Assembly (NCBI GenBank): GCA_963971535.1
Contig: OZ020593.1
Coordinates: 18,886,919-18,950,918 of the forward strand
Length of the DNA: 64,000 bases
From: Notolepis coatsorum
Taxonomy: Eukaryota; Chordata; Actinopteri; Aulopiformes; Paralepididae
Direction of reading: 5' to 3'
A program made the translations under genes and the position numbers. The notes below the pieces were generated by a model, which saw only the letters and a list, made by a program, of their open reading frames with translations, was not told the DNA's origin and ran no database searches. Shown here piece by piece: positions 24,119 through 35,489 of the stretch (its first letter is position 1; each line of letters starts with the position of its first letter).

Positions 24119-24595
24119 TATAACGGGTACGTCCTAGTACCCGTCACGAAACTTCGACCATGCCTCGAGTGGGAGTCGAACCCCGAGCGTCTGCTCCGGG
24201 GCCAGTATAGCAAACCGCTGCGCCAAGAAGGGAATTCCCCTCTAAGCGCTCGGTTTATCTGCCTCTGGGGAGTGAGTTTTTACACACTTCTATGTGCCGT
24301 AGTCACACTATCGCGGCACATATCCGTTACATTCACCCCCCCTAAACTCACACCACCCAAGGCATCCGGGTCACGGCACCAGTATAACGGGTACGTCCTA
24401 GTACCCGTCACGAAACTTCGACCATGCCTCGAGTGGGAGTCGAACCCCGAGCGTCTGCTCCGGGGCCAGTATAGCAAACCGCTGCGCCAAGAAGGGAATT
24501 CCCCTCTAAGCGCTCGGTTTATCTGCCTCTGGGGAGTGAGTTTTTACACACTTCTATGTGCCGTAGTCACACTATCGCGGCACATATCCGTTACA
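24119..24595 (-). mobile_element. Miniature LTR retrotransposon (TRIM-like): two 213-bp LTRs, PBS, PPT, 51-bp interior
   Basis: Two direct repeats, 24119-24331 and 24383-24595, appear identical by eye. In minus orientation each starts TGTAACGGATATGTG and ends CGTACCCGTTATA. One base after the 5' LTR lies a primer-binding-site candidate, TGGTGCCGTGACCCGGAT (24364-24381), complementary to the 3' end of tRNA-His with one apparent mismatch. Immediately before the 3' LTR is a purine tract, AGGGGGGGTGAA (24332-24343). The 51-bp interior cannot encode protein, so the element must rely on proteins supplied in trans. No convincing 4-6-bp target duplication was found. Confidence 0.75.
24172..24225 (-). 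promoter_or_regulatory. tRNA-like segment inside the TRIM LTR (A and B boxes)
   Basis: On the minus strand each LTR contains TGGCGCAGCGG (24215-24225), a good A box, and GGTTCGACTCC (24172-24182), a match to the B-box consensus. They are ~33 bp apart, as in a tRNA gene; the same pair recurs in the second LTR at +264. The cloverleaf stems look degenerate, so it is tRNA-derived at best. Pol III activity is inference. Confidence 0.55.
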
Positions 24596-24775
24596 TTAGC
24601 ATGTACAATAATGCTGTATATACTGTATATATTTATTCTTACCGTATAAATATAAATATCTATAATCTGTCTGTACATACCTGCATATAATAATACCTTT
24701 TACATATTTGTAGATACTATATCTATATCTGTACAAAAAAGAATACATTAATCTAATCTAATATATTTCTGGCCT
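24596..24775 (+). mobile_element. Retroelement 3' UTR-like AT-rich tail
   Basis: Shares TATTCTTACCGTATA and CATACCTGCATATAATAAT with 24040-24080 and 45010-45080, and ends near AATCTAATCTAAT. It is probably the 3' end of an L2/CR1-type LINE into which the TRIM-like element inserted. Confidence 0.45.
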
Positions 24776-25250
24776 GTGGTGATTCCCACCCCTATTGCAT
24801 ACTGGTACTTCTTAAATATGTCTCTCCCTCTACTCCTGTATAGGCTACTGTAGGCCTACAGATGACTGCAGCCAGTTAGTGTTCACCGTTTGTACCTGTA
24901 TACTGTAGGCTTACTGATGACTGCAGCCAGTATAGTGTTCACTGTTTGTATCTTCCTCCTAGAACCCAATTAAATCAGACATGTTGTTGTCTCCTGGCTA
25001 TAGTGCTTGATGTTAATCCAAACGAGCCAATAAAGGCGGACACTTTTCATCACTCAATAATGAAACCGGCATAGATATTGAAGAGCGAGATATCCGAAAT
25101 CAAACTACGGAACCAGAGTTTGATAACCTTTGTGTCCTTTGTGTGCTCTGCCTTTGGACGAGCCCCAGGAGTGGCTTTGGAGCTGGTGCTTTGATAATTA
25201 AGACACTATTCCAGAGCCACAGCATTCGATCTGGCTCACCTGTGGTCGTG
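24776..25250. other. Unassigned sequence with a local duplication
   Basis: A ~65-bp segment (TAGGCTTACTGATGACTGCAG type) occurs twice at about 24840-24885 and 24900-24945. Otherwise nothing is recognisable. Confidence 0.4.
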
Positions 25251-25312
25251 CTCTAAGGCTTGTTAATTGTGGCGTCCACAGGGCTGCTCCATGGTGCTCT
25301 AAGGCGTGTTGG

Positions 25313-27653
25313 TTTTTCTCAATTGCTTAAACACATTTCCTGATAGACTACCTGACTTCCTCAAAACCCTAAACACAAATCTCAAAACTCACACACAAAA
25401 TGCTAAATCCTACACACTTTGGGTGCCATGGGTTAAATTCATGATATACCATAGATTGCCAGCTCTATTTGTCTATGGAGAAGTACCCCTTCTTTGCATG
25501 GCTATAACTTTTTAAATTCTATTGCTACATTGCCATTATTAGGGCCCATTCAAAGTCCTATATGTATTGTTCATTGTGTAGCAATGTTAAACTTTTTCAT
25601 TCACATATTCATAGTAAAGTATGGTCTAATGTATAAGTATGTTTTCATCTCTTTCTGCAGCTTTCTCCAGAACGTGATCTATAGCCCCAAATGCATTATA
25701 TTGATGATGAAATACAGTTTGATGGCAATCGGGGCGATATAAAAAATTTCAATTGGACGTACTTCTAGAATGATCTACGTATGATCTGATGATGACCGGA
25801 TGGGTGGGGGATCGTTTATAATTCCGTGGGCAGCGTTATATCATTCATCTAGTGTGGGTCATATGTTCATCATAACAGTTTATATGGAACACGTTCAAAA
25901 ATAACGCTGAATCTTACCGGATCTTCCTCGCGCCGTTGGACGATCAGCGTGGTGTAGACCGTTTTCGATTATGGGATGTTTATCCTGATGAACCATTTCC
26001 AGCTTGTATAATACTATATACGTCCAAATCATGTTGTTTATCGAGTTATTGGCAATGGATCGCTATATATTGTGACGAGCCAGAGTGCCGGGAGCGAAAC
26101 CGAGTGCCCGGAAGTAATATGGCCGACCAGCACAACCTCCACAGCACTTCCTGTTTGGCGATTGCGCCGATCGGCCACCAGATGGCGCTCCTGAACCGCC
26201 AGAGAGCTCAGTGGGTCCTCCTGGTGGATCTCAGGCCAGCGGAGGGGAAATATGAATCCGATCACAGATTTTTGAAATATTGATATTAAAGACGCTGTAA
26301 AGCGTCCTTCGGCAACTTGAGCATGGCCGGGAATGACGCTGTAAAGCGTTTTCCGGCACCCAAAGTGAGTATAATAATAATAATATCTTAAATTTATATA
26401 GCGCCTTTCAGGAGACCCAAGGCACTTAACAGCTAAGGGAGGGGGACAGGGAACAACGTAACAACAAAATATTAATCAAAAGGAAAGAAAATAAAGAAAA
26501 CGAAAGAAAAAGGGGAAATCAGGCAGAGTAATTTACAAATTTGGTGAACAGGTGGGTTTTGAGTTGGGATTTGAAAGAGTGCAGGGATGTAGCACTACGG
26601 ATGTTTGGAGGGAGTGAGTTCCAGAGGGTGGGTGCGGCAACAGAGAAGCCTCTGGGACCAACAGTCCGCATGTTGGTGGTGGGGATGGAGAGGAGACCGG
26701 AGTCAGAGGACCGCAGCCTCCGGGGCGGAATGTAGGGATGGAGGAGGTCCGCTAGGTACCACTTCTCTTGCAAAAGCACATTTTGCCCTCAAAACATTGT
26801 TAACTCTTCACTAAAATGGTATTTTCTTTTCAAATGACAAACACATACATCATGTGAGTAGACATTCTAAGCACTCATTGAACACTATAGTATGAATGGA
26901 CAACACTATAGTATGAATGGACAACACTATATCGATGCTTTATCAGAAGAATTATGCCTTTGCATGTTCAGTGTTACACTTTCACCTGTTGGATGTTTCA
27001 AGTTTCAAGTTTTGTTTTACTGTATTTGTCACGTATAAAGTACATGTAGGCTACATTACAGTGAAATGCTTGGTTCTGTAACATATTACCATATAATGTT
27101 TTACGTATACTCAAATAGAAAACACACAATATTTTACTGTATAATAACAGTGTATTTATTTACCCAAATGGGATGAAATGACAGTTACGTAAGAGATAAC
27201 AGAAAATAGGTAATAAACAAAACAACTAGTCTGCATCCTGCCTTCTCCTTGTCCTGCTCCTCCTTGTCCTCTTCTTCCTCCTCCTCTTCCTCCTCCTCCT
27301 TGTCCTCGCCTCTCTCTTCAATGTTGCCACCATCCATTTTTCTCCAAACAAACCAGGAGCTCATCTGGGACCCTTCTATAGCAAATGTCTGATTGCAAAT
27401 TGCACAACAGCCTTTGGAGCTTAGAAATGTGATTGGCAGTGTGAGAGAGAGAGAGGGGATTCAAGAAGAGTGTGCAAGCAAGATATAGAGAATTGTGTCT
27501 AGTCTTGTGGAAAATGTGTGGTTTGGAATGGGAATCTGAGTCTAAAGCAGAACATGTGTTTGGAGTTGAGCAGAATTGGTTTTAGCAGTTGGTAAATGAG
27601 TTTCAGGTTGTGCACATTGTGTCTGATGTTCCAATCATGTGTTTAAGCAATTG
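25313..27653. mobile_element. DNA transposon, 2.3 kb, ~25-bp terminal inverted repeats
   Basis: The left end reads TTTTTCTCAATTGCTTAAAC. The right end, inverted, reads TTTTTATCAATTGCTTAAAC, followed by ACA on both. Subterminal regions are rich in AACCCTAAACACAAA-type motifs. No transposase frame is visible. It carries a LINE fragment (26370-26790) and a pyrimidine-rich TCC block (about 27238-27308). Flanks are units of a tandem repeat, which gives the empty site. Superfamily unassigned. Confidence 0.65.
26370..26790 (-). mobile_element. LINE 3' fragment inside the 2.3-kb element
   Basis: The minus frame 26519-26779 encodes LADLLHPYIPPRRLRSSDSG and later TLWNSLPPNIRSATSLHSFK. This is the extreme C-terminus common to many fish LINE reverse transcriptases. 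The minus-strand 3' end is at the ATAATAATAAT run near 26372. Confidence 0.8.
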
Positions 27654-28097
27654 ATAAAAACTGTAATTGTGGCATCCACATGGCTGCTCCATGATGCTCT
27701 AAGGCTTGTTAATCGTGGCGTCCACAGGGCTGCAGTGCTCTGTAACGCTCTAAGGCTTGTTAATCGTGGCGTCCACAGGGCTGCAGTGCTCCATGGCTCT
27801 AACTGGCTGTGGGAGTCCTATTACTTTGTGCACCGTTACGGTTTAGTTTGAATAGTGGTGATTTGTGGTCTAGCTTTTGCACAATATGAACCTTTGTGGC
27901 CACAATATGCCAGAAGAAAATGTTAAATAGTAAATGGACTGCATGTATGTAGCACTTTTAGCCAAAGCGCTTTACAATTTGTTCTTCACCTTTTTACCTA
28001 TTCCCTCACACATTCACACACCGACGGCAGAGGAAACCATACAAGGTGCCAAACTGCTCATCAGTAGCAGTTAGGGGTTAAGTGTCTTGCTCAAGGA

Positions 28098-30473
28098 CAG
28101 GGCCGTAGCCAGGGTTTAGAAATTAGGGAGGTCCATTTATTTTTTTGGCCCAGACCGGCCCACTATAATCGGTCGGACACCACCCACCAGTACACCATCC
28201 TTACGGTCCCCTTAAATATGCGTACCTACTGTACTATTCCCCCCCCCAACCCATTACAAAGCTGGGTAGTAAGTGCCATGGACAAGTGGACCAGTGTACT
28301 CACTCGCTCTTGGCTGAATCTTGTTTTGGGTGGTGATGTAAAAACACCTGCATCATAGCAGGCTCAGGATGGGCAACGTAGTCTATAGCCTGTTCATCCC
28401 TGTCTCTCTCCTCCACAACCTGGCTTGACTAGACATAAGGAGAGAGATGATTACAATTAACTGGTACATTCAGGTCCAGAATTGTTGGAATCCCCTGACA
28501 AAGATGTGCAAAAAGCTGTACAATTTAAACAATACCATACTGGTAATTCAAATATCAATGATGAATATTGCATAAGGTTTACACAGTTAATAGATCACCT
28601 TCTTGTTTTATATTCATCTTATATGGCAATTAAATCAATGGTGTGTTTGTTTGGGGAGTTTGACCTATGTGCCTACCACGTGAAGGTGCATGATCAATGG
28701 ACAGCACAAAAACAATTTGTGTAGGTGGAGACTAGAGCTACCACAGATAGTAATACGTTATTAAGAGTAAGTAATCCATACCATATATATCCTAATAGTT
28801 ACCTTATTACCATACTTGGCTGAAAACAAACTTTGCTGCCTGTTGTGAATGTGTTTTTCCCTGTAGGCTAATACATAAGTAGGCATACATTTTTGCAGTT
28901 GAGGAAAAACTTGCAGTTGAGTAGGCTATAATGTGCTGTGTTTTTATGTCTTCCATCGAGGACCACCTTGGAAATAAGTGTTAATGCTTGTTAATGAATG
29001 CTTTTAGGTGATATCCTCAGGAATACAAATTGGTCAAGATCATTTGTTTTTATGATGTGTTTTTAATTTCCAAATAAATCGAATCAAATAAAAAAGCAGT
29101 TTTTGCAGTTGAGCTACTGGTGTTGTATATTATACAGCCTTTTCATGCATCTTTATCAAGGGAACCCTTATCCTAATGATTTAAAAAATAATATTATGAT
29201 GATACGATATGGACCTAGTAGTTGGGTCATCTGTGGCACTTCGTTTCTCAATGGATTTTTTTTAAAAGGCGGGGGAAATTTGTGAGAGACCAAAATCCAA
29301 AATGGCTGCCGTGGAAATTAACTTTTTAATGGTTTGACCTACAATGATGCCCAATACATGGTACCAGCCCCCTCTCAGTCATGTACCAGCCCCTCTCAGT
29401 CATGTACCAGCCAGCCCCTCTCAGTCATGTAGCAGCCCTCTCTCAGTCATGTATACCAGCCCCCTCTGTCATCTACCAGCCCCCTCTCAGTCATGTACCA
29501 CAGCCCCATCTGAGTCATGTACCAGCCCCCTCTCAGTCATGTACCAGCCCCCTCTCAGTCATGTACCAGCCCCCTCTCAGTCATGTACCAGCCCCCTCTC
29601 AGTCATGTACCAGCCCCCTCTCAGTCATGTACCAGCCTCCTCTCAGTCATGTACCACAGCCCCATCTCAGTCATGTACCATAGCCCCATCTCAGTCATGT
29701 ACCACAGCCCCCTCTCAGTCATGTATACCAGCCCCCCTCTCAGTCATGTACCAGCCCCCTCTCAGTCATGTACCAGCCCCCTCTCAGTCATGTACCAGCC
29801 CCCTCTCAGTCATGTACCAGCCCCCTCTCAGTCATGTACCAGCCCCCTCTCAGTCATGTACCAGCCCCCTCTCAGTCATGTACCAGCCTCCTCTCAGTCA
29901 TGTACCACAGCCCCATCTCAGTCATGTACCATAGCCCCATCTCAGTCATGTACCACAGCCCCCTCTCAGTCATGTATACCAGCCCCCCTCTCAGTCATGT
30001 ACCAGCCCTCTCTCAGTCATGTACCAGCCCCCTCTCAGTCATGTACCACAGCCCCCTCTCAGTCATATACCACAGCCCCCTCTCAGTCATGTACCACAGC
30101 CCCCTCTCAGTCATGTACCAGCCCCTCTCAGTCATGTACCAGCCCCCTCTCAGTCATGTACCACAGCCCCCTCTCAGTCATGTACCAGCCCCATCTCAGT
30201 CATGTACCAGCCCCCCTCTCAGTCATGTACCTGCACGACTGGCGGGGGGGTGCTTAGTAAGAGATGTGATTGGGCCAGCCCAGTGTCAGTCAGTACCAAT
30301 GGGCCGATGTCTCAGCCTAGTAGTGGGCCGGTCGTTGACCAAAAAAAAACAAAAAAAAAAATTATTATAATTTTTTTTATAAAAAAATAATTATATAATT
30401 TTTTTTTTTTTAATAGTTACAAATAGTTACAGAGGTCCGGACCTCGGTGACCTCATAGCTGGCTACGGCCATG
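28098..30473. mobile_element. hAT-like element, 2.4 kb, with 8-bp TSD
   Basis: Terminal inverted repeats are CAGGGCCGTAGCCAG at the left and, inverted, CATGGCCGTAGCCAG at the right (one mismatch). The 8-bp duplication CTCAAGGA flanks it at 28090-28097 and 30474-30481. The interior has no recognisable transposase; about 900 bp is a 22-bp minisatellite. An 80-codon open frame at 28482-28724 is unidentified. Non-autonomous. Confidence 0.85.
29345..30235. repeat. 22-bp minisatellite, ~38 copies
   Basis: The unit is CCAGCCCCCTCTCAGTCATG followed by TA. 23-25-bp variants carry an extra CA or TA. Long S/P/V/M/Y-rich frames of up to 246 codons across it are products of the repeat, not genes. Two ~250-bp blocks (about 29523-29750 and 29774-30000) are nearly identical, indicating a higher-order duplication of the array. 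Confidence 0.9.
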
Positions 30474-30568
30474 CTCAAGGACACATCGACACGCTGCCGG
30501 GAGGAGCTGGAATCTAACCGGGAACCTTCAGATTACCAGACGGCCGCTCTACCTCCTGAGCCAATATG

Positions 30569-31204
30569 GCAATAGTTATTATGACATTACGTTTTTCTTT
30601 GTTGAGCTGCTGAGCTCTGTCAAGCTGTCCTTTGTTGAAGCACCCCCCCCCCCCAAAAGAAAACAACAACAAAACAATTACAGCTGATATGCCATGTACA
30701 GTAGAGTACAGTATCTAATGACACCCTGATGATTTATTTATTTTTCTGTAGCTCAATAGCTCAACATTAATAACTACATACGTCACTCTGTAGCTTCATT
30801 ATTATATCTATCAATCTACTTTTGGTTTAATTGAAAAAAAAAGGATTATACCTTTTAAAAATGTGTGTAATAGAAACTCCAGGCTGAGGAGATTCCTAGT
30901 GGATTTAGCTTTGACACTGATCTCCATGGTTACACACCTTCTCTCTTAATTATACAAACAATGATATTCCAATTCCGCTGCTCTTAATAAAAGGGTGTAG
31001 CGGTGGCAGAGTTTGGCAGAATTACTAAAACTGTTCAAAGCCTGCTTTGAAACTGTTCCAAAGCTGTTACTTTCCTTCCAGAACCAAGCATTTCACTGTA
31101 AAGTCCTTTTATTTTGACAACTAATAAACAAACTTGAAACTTCCCAATATCCATCTGAACGCTGCGGTTTCTTTCATGCAGGATTTTCATAATGTAATAA
31201 ATTG
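30569..31204. other. Unassigned; LINE tail near 31080-31140
   Basis: AAGCATTTCACTGTAAAGTC and ACTAATAAACAAACTTGAAA near 31087-31139 look like a LINE 3' end. The remainder holds a poly-C run near 30641 and nothing else recognisable. Confidence 0.4.
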
Positions 31205-31688
31205 ATGATATTTTTTTTTCTTTTTTTTATTATTATTTTTTTCCCCTCCTTTTTCCTCCGATTTTCTCCCATCCCAATGTTAGTCGTTATGCCAATTCCC
31301 AATCCCCTTCCTGGTCATTGCGCACTTACCCCCCACAGTCGGTCTGGGAGAGTGGAGGCTACCACGTGCTTCCTCCGACACACGTCCAGCCAATCAACCG
31401 CTTCTTTTCACCTGGCAGCGCGGATTCTCACTGAGAGGGTGTAACGTGTGGAAGGATCACACTATCCCACTTAGATCCTATCCGCGCTTAGCAGGCGCCC
31501 CGACCGAACTGTAGGAGTCGCTGTTTACAACGACCCGGACCCACCCCGCCAGCTTCTCCCACCCTCTAATACTGCCAATTGTATTAGTGTGAACGGCCAG
31601 CCAAGCTGTGAGCTGGATTCGAACAGGCAAATCCAGCCGCTCCGGGGTTGGTGACGAACGCAATCTCCGTTACGCCACCTGACCGCCC
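31205..31688 (-). mobile_element. SINE family 2, copy c
   Basis: T-rich tail at left. Body segments include CGACCGAACTGTAGGAGTCG and TGCCAATTGTATTAGTGTGA. The head at right on the minus strand has A-box-like TGGCGTAACGG and B-box-like TGTTCGAATCC. TGATA at both edges may be a short target duplication. This is the most complete copy of the family in the window. Confidence 0.85.
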
Positions 31689-32200
31689 TGATAGAGTTGC
31701 AGTTTTAAAGTTCCAACTATTAACTGTAGAGCCAGTGTAACCGGACATTCGGACAACCAACCACTTTTAGGAACTCCAAAGCCCTGAAAAGCGTCGTGTC
31801 AGTGATGGCTCTACCCAGACGTGCCTTTACATTACTTTATGCTGCAGGGGCTTTGAAGGCTATTGTAATTATTATGCTATATGCTAAAATCTGACTTCAA
31901 GGTTTTCCCTCCTCGTTGACTTTTATTTGGCTCCAAAATAATACATGAAATAATACAATTATACAAATGACAGCCTTAGTGTATTACAACGAAAAATAAG
32001 TAGCCTGTGCAAGTGTGCAGCCCTATGCCAAGAAATAGGAAATAAAAAGTAATCTGAGTAAAAGCACAATAAAGATAAGTAATAAATACAATTCACTTTC
32101 AGTGTGCATCGATCAAACTAAATAAACACAACATATCCAATGAAAGCCAAAACATGAATTATACCGAATGAAAGTAGCATAAGCCTTAACACAAACTAGC
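31689..32200. other. Unassigned sequence
   Basis: No gene or repeat was recognised between the SINE and the GT tract. Confidence 0.4.
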
Positions 32201-32215
32201 ACACCTGGGGCTTTG

Positions 32216-32278
<63 letters not shown>

Positions 32279-32382
32279 CACACCTGGAGCTTTGAATGTG
32301 TGTGTGTGTGTGTGTGTGTAGCACACCTGGAGCTTTGAATGTATGTGTGTGTGTGTGTGAGTGTAGCACACCTGAATCTTTG

Positions 32383-32452
<70 letters not shown>

Positions 32453-32467
32453 TAGCACACCTGGAGC

Positions 32468-32548
<81 letters not shown>

Positions 32549-32565
32549 CACACCTGGAGCTTTGA

Positions 32566-32597
<32 letters not shown>

Positions 32598-32614
32598 CAC
32601 ACCTGGAGCTTTGA

Positions 32615-32687
<73 letters not shown>

Positions 32688-32815
32688 GGTGTGTGTGTGT
32701 GTGTGTCGGTGTGTGTGTCGGTGTGTCGGTGTGTGTGTGTGTGTGTCGGTGTGTGTGTGTGTGTGTCGGTGTGTGTGTGTGTGTCGGTGTGTGTGTGTGT
32801 GTCGGTGTACTGCAT
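32201..32815. repeat. Compound (GT)n array with conserved 19-bp spacer
   Basis: GT tracts of variable length are separated by seven copies of AGCACACCTGGAGCTTTGA (32203, 32277, 32320, 32365, 32453, 32547, 32597; some diverged), then by TCGGTGTG interruptions to 32805. The higher-order unit is therefore spacer plus GT tract. Long histidine-threonine or valine-cysteine frames here are artefacts. Confidence 0.9.
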
Positions 32816-33213
32816 GTGTGGGTTGAGGTAATGAGAAGCATTTCAGGGAGAGGGTTTTAGAATTTCAAAGATTGTTTAGCAGATTCCTGTTGACACAGTC
32901 AGTGTGAACAGGCCCGGGTGTCTTTGCTCAGCCTGCTGTGGGGTTGTGTGACGAGACCAACGTGTCCACATGATCTGGACAGACAGTCCAGTACAGGGCT
33001 TTCTCTAAACAATGATATAATAGGGGGGCGCAGCCGCGCCACTATGACAACACGCCGCCCAGCACCACCATGTCATTAAAACAAATATATAAATAAATAC
33101 AATTTTGTTTAATTTTCTTTTTTTTGCAGTGAAAGCTTGGGGCCTGCAGCTTAAAAACAGATGCATCATTGTCTAATATGTGATTGCCCGGTACTCTTCT
33201 ATTCTTCTGTTCC

Positions 33214-33373
<160 letters not shown>

Positions 33374-33507
33374 ATGAGTGTGTTTTCATGTTCAATGTTG
33401 AACTATTGTGTAACTGTATACACTATATACACTATAACTTGTGTTTTTTTTATTGAAATAATGTTTTTCAATTGCAGGAAATTACTTTCTTTATTGCTAA
33501 CTTTATT

Positions 33508-33795
33508 GCACAGCCCCCCTCCTCCGCACCACAGCCCCTCCCCCTCCACACCACAGCCCCTCCCCCTCCACACCACAGCCCCTCCCCCTCCACACCACAG
33601 CCCCCCTCCACACCACCGCCCCCCTCCTCACAACAACCCCCCCCCCCCTCCACACCACCGCCCCCCTCCTCACCACAGCCCCCCTCCACACCACAGCCCC
33701 CCCCCCCCCCCCTCCACACCACAGCCCCCCTCCTCACCACCGCCCCCCTCCACACCACCCCCCACCCCCCCCCCCCCCCCCCCTCCGCAACCACC
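33508..33795. repeat. C-rich minisatellite (CCACAGCCCCTCCCCCTCCA type)
   Basis: Irregular ~20-27-bp units of CCCCTCC-ACACCACAG with several poly-C runs of 8-17. The proline-rich frames across it are artefacts. Confidence 0.85.
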
Positions 33796-34125
33796 CCCTA
33801 GTAGTTGAGACTCTGCACCAAAATCTTGATTGCAAATCCTGGGGAAAGCCCTGCAGTGACGTTACATCCCTGCCTGGGGAAATTAAAATCTTTGCAGGGT
33901 CACAAGCTATATCCATTTTCTTCAAACCATCCGTGAAGTTGTTTCTAAAAAAACAAAACCAAAAGCTCTCGTCACATGCTGCTGCCAAGTGCATTTCATC
34001 AACTATAGCTCGTCGCAGGGTCACAGTGAAAGCCTCCCGTCACGACACGCCCTGGCAACACCACTTCAGCACCCTGCGTCAATGGACAGCGACAAATAGT
34101 ACATGGACTCCCCATCAGTAAACAG

Positions 34126-34748
34126 TAGGGCTGCTCGATTATGGCTGAAGAAATCATAATCACGATTATTTTGATTTTGATATTGAAATTATGATTAAAC
34201 ACGATTGCTCATTGATTTGAGAACATTGTATGCTGATTGTTTAACTTATTCTCTCGACCAAAGGCTGCCTTTCTGTCATGGTAAATGGTGCATTTATATA
34301 GCGCTTTTTATCCAAAGCGCTTTACAATTTGTTGCTCACATTTTTACCCATTCGCTCACACATTCACTCACCGACGGCGGAGGCAACCGTGCAAGGTGCC
34401 AACCTGCTCATCGGGAGCAGTTATGGGTTAAGTGTCTTGCTCAAGGACACTTTGACACACGCTGCCCGGGAGGAGCGGGAATCGAACCGGGAACCTCCGG
34501 ATTACCACATGTCTGCTCTACCTCCCAGAGTCACTGTCATCTTCTTACAAAAGCCCTTTAAAAATAACTGGAGAAACGTGCCATGGGGTGGAGCCCACCG
34601 CTGTGAAGGAAGGGTGTGCTGCATTTACAACACAGGACAAAACAAGAGCAACGCAGCATACGGCATAATAATCGATTATCTTGTTTTCATGACTGTGGGA
34701 AGCCAAAATCGTAATTGAAATTGAAACTCGATTAATCGCCCAGCCCTG
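34126..34748. mobile_element. hAT-like element, 623 bp, with 8-bp TSD and nested SINE
   Basis: Flanked by GTAAACAG at 34118-34125 and 34749-34756. Ends are TAGGGCTGCTCGATTA and, inverted, CAGGGCTGGGCGATTA. A minus-strand SINE family 1 copy (34278-34538) sits inside. No transposase. Confidence 0.85.
34278..34538 (-). mobile_element. SINE family 1, full copy inside a hAT element
   Basis: Reads on the minus strand from a TCTGGGAGGTAGAGCAGAC head with B box GGTTCGATTCC through GTGTCCTTGAGCAAGAC to the ATATAAATGCACCATTTACC tail. This is a clear reference copy for the disrupted one at 27927-30568. Confidence 0.85.
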
Positions 34749-34920
34749 GTAAACAGAATGTGAAACTCATCAATACAAGACGACGCGTCGACAATAAGTC
34801 AAGACAATGATCTCGGTGTCAACAAGGGCTAATTCTCTGGATCAGAGACTCTTGCAATGCCGCCCACAGAGGGTCTCTGTCAGTGGGAGCGTTTCAGATA
34901 TGCTCACCATCAGCACTGGC

Positions 34921-35366
34921 CAGTGTTGTAGTCGAGTCACTAAATCTCAAGTCAGAGTCGAGTCTCGAGTCCCCAGTGTTCGAGTCTGAGTCCGAGTCGC
35001 CAAGTTAGAGCCCGAGTTGAGTCCCCATTACCCGAGTCCGAGTCCAAGTCATCAAGGTTGAGTCCACTCCACTCTGGCAGTCAAAGAGCTGACATACAAA
35101 TTAAAAAAGGTCTACATTAAACATGAATGACACAGCGGTCACCATTTCAACAGGAGTTTATTTACTTTGTGACACAATAGCCAAACAAATGCAGTAGCCA
35201 TCAATATCTTTTAAAATAACTGGCATAAGATAGTGTTTATCTATTAACAAGTCCGAGTCCTCGTCTGCACCTTCCCAGTCCGAATGCAGTCAATGCTCAA
35301 GTCCGAGTCATCAGTCCTCAAGTCCAAGTCGAGTCACAAGTCCTGGACTTGAGTACTACAACACTG
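34921..35366 (+). mobile_element. hAT-like element (CAGTGTTGTAGT family), complete
   Basis: Ends are CAGTGTTGTAGTCGAGTC and, inverted, CAGTGTTGTAGTACTCAAG. Many GAGTCCGAGTC subterminal motifs are present. The flanking octamers GCACTGGC and ACACAGGC match at six of eight positions, consistent with an aged 8-bp duplication. The truncated relative is at 15613. Confidence 0.75.
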
Positions 35367-35489
35367 ACACAGGCTGCCCACAATTGGTTCTGTCCTTTCC
35401 CCCTTTTTATTTTCTCTTTTTACAAATTAATTTATGATTAAAGAGAAACATTTTTGTTTGATCAAGTAGTAGGCTGACAACATGGCCCT

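Larger units (their letters stand above)
25251..27805. repeat. ~55-bp tandem repeat split by a transposon insertion
   Basis: Units with GCTCTAAGGCTTGTTAAT and CGTGGCGTCCACAGGGCTGC occur at 25251-25312 (one to two units) and 27664-27800 (three units). The 2.3 kb between them is the element at 25313-27653. Confidence 0.7.
27927..30568 (-). mobile_element. SINE family 1, split by a hAT element
   Basis: The 3' part is 27927-28097 and the tRNA-like head is 30474-30568 (minus strand). The break falls in the body at CTTGCTCAAGGA. Joined, the pieces follow the copy at 34278-34538 across the break, so the interruption is a clean insertion. Confidence 0.85.

Noticed and set aside
24119..24595. Simple tandem duplication of a SINE
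   Set aside because: PBS and PPT sit exactly where an LTR element requires them, which a chance tandem SINE would not give.
29344..30370. Long S/P/V/M/Y-rich frames
   Set aside because: Translations of the 22-bp minisatellite in all three frames.
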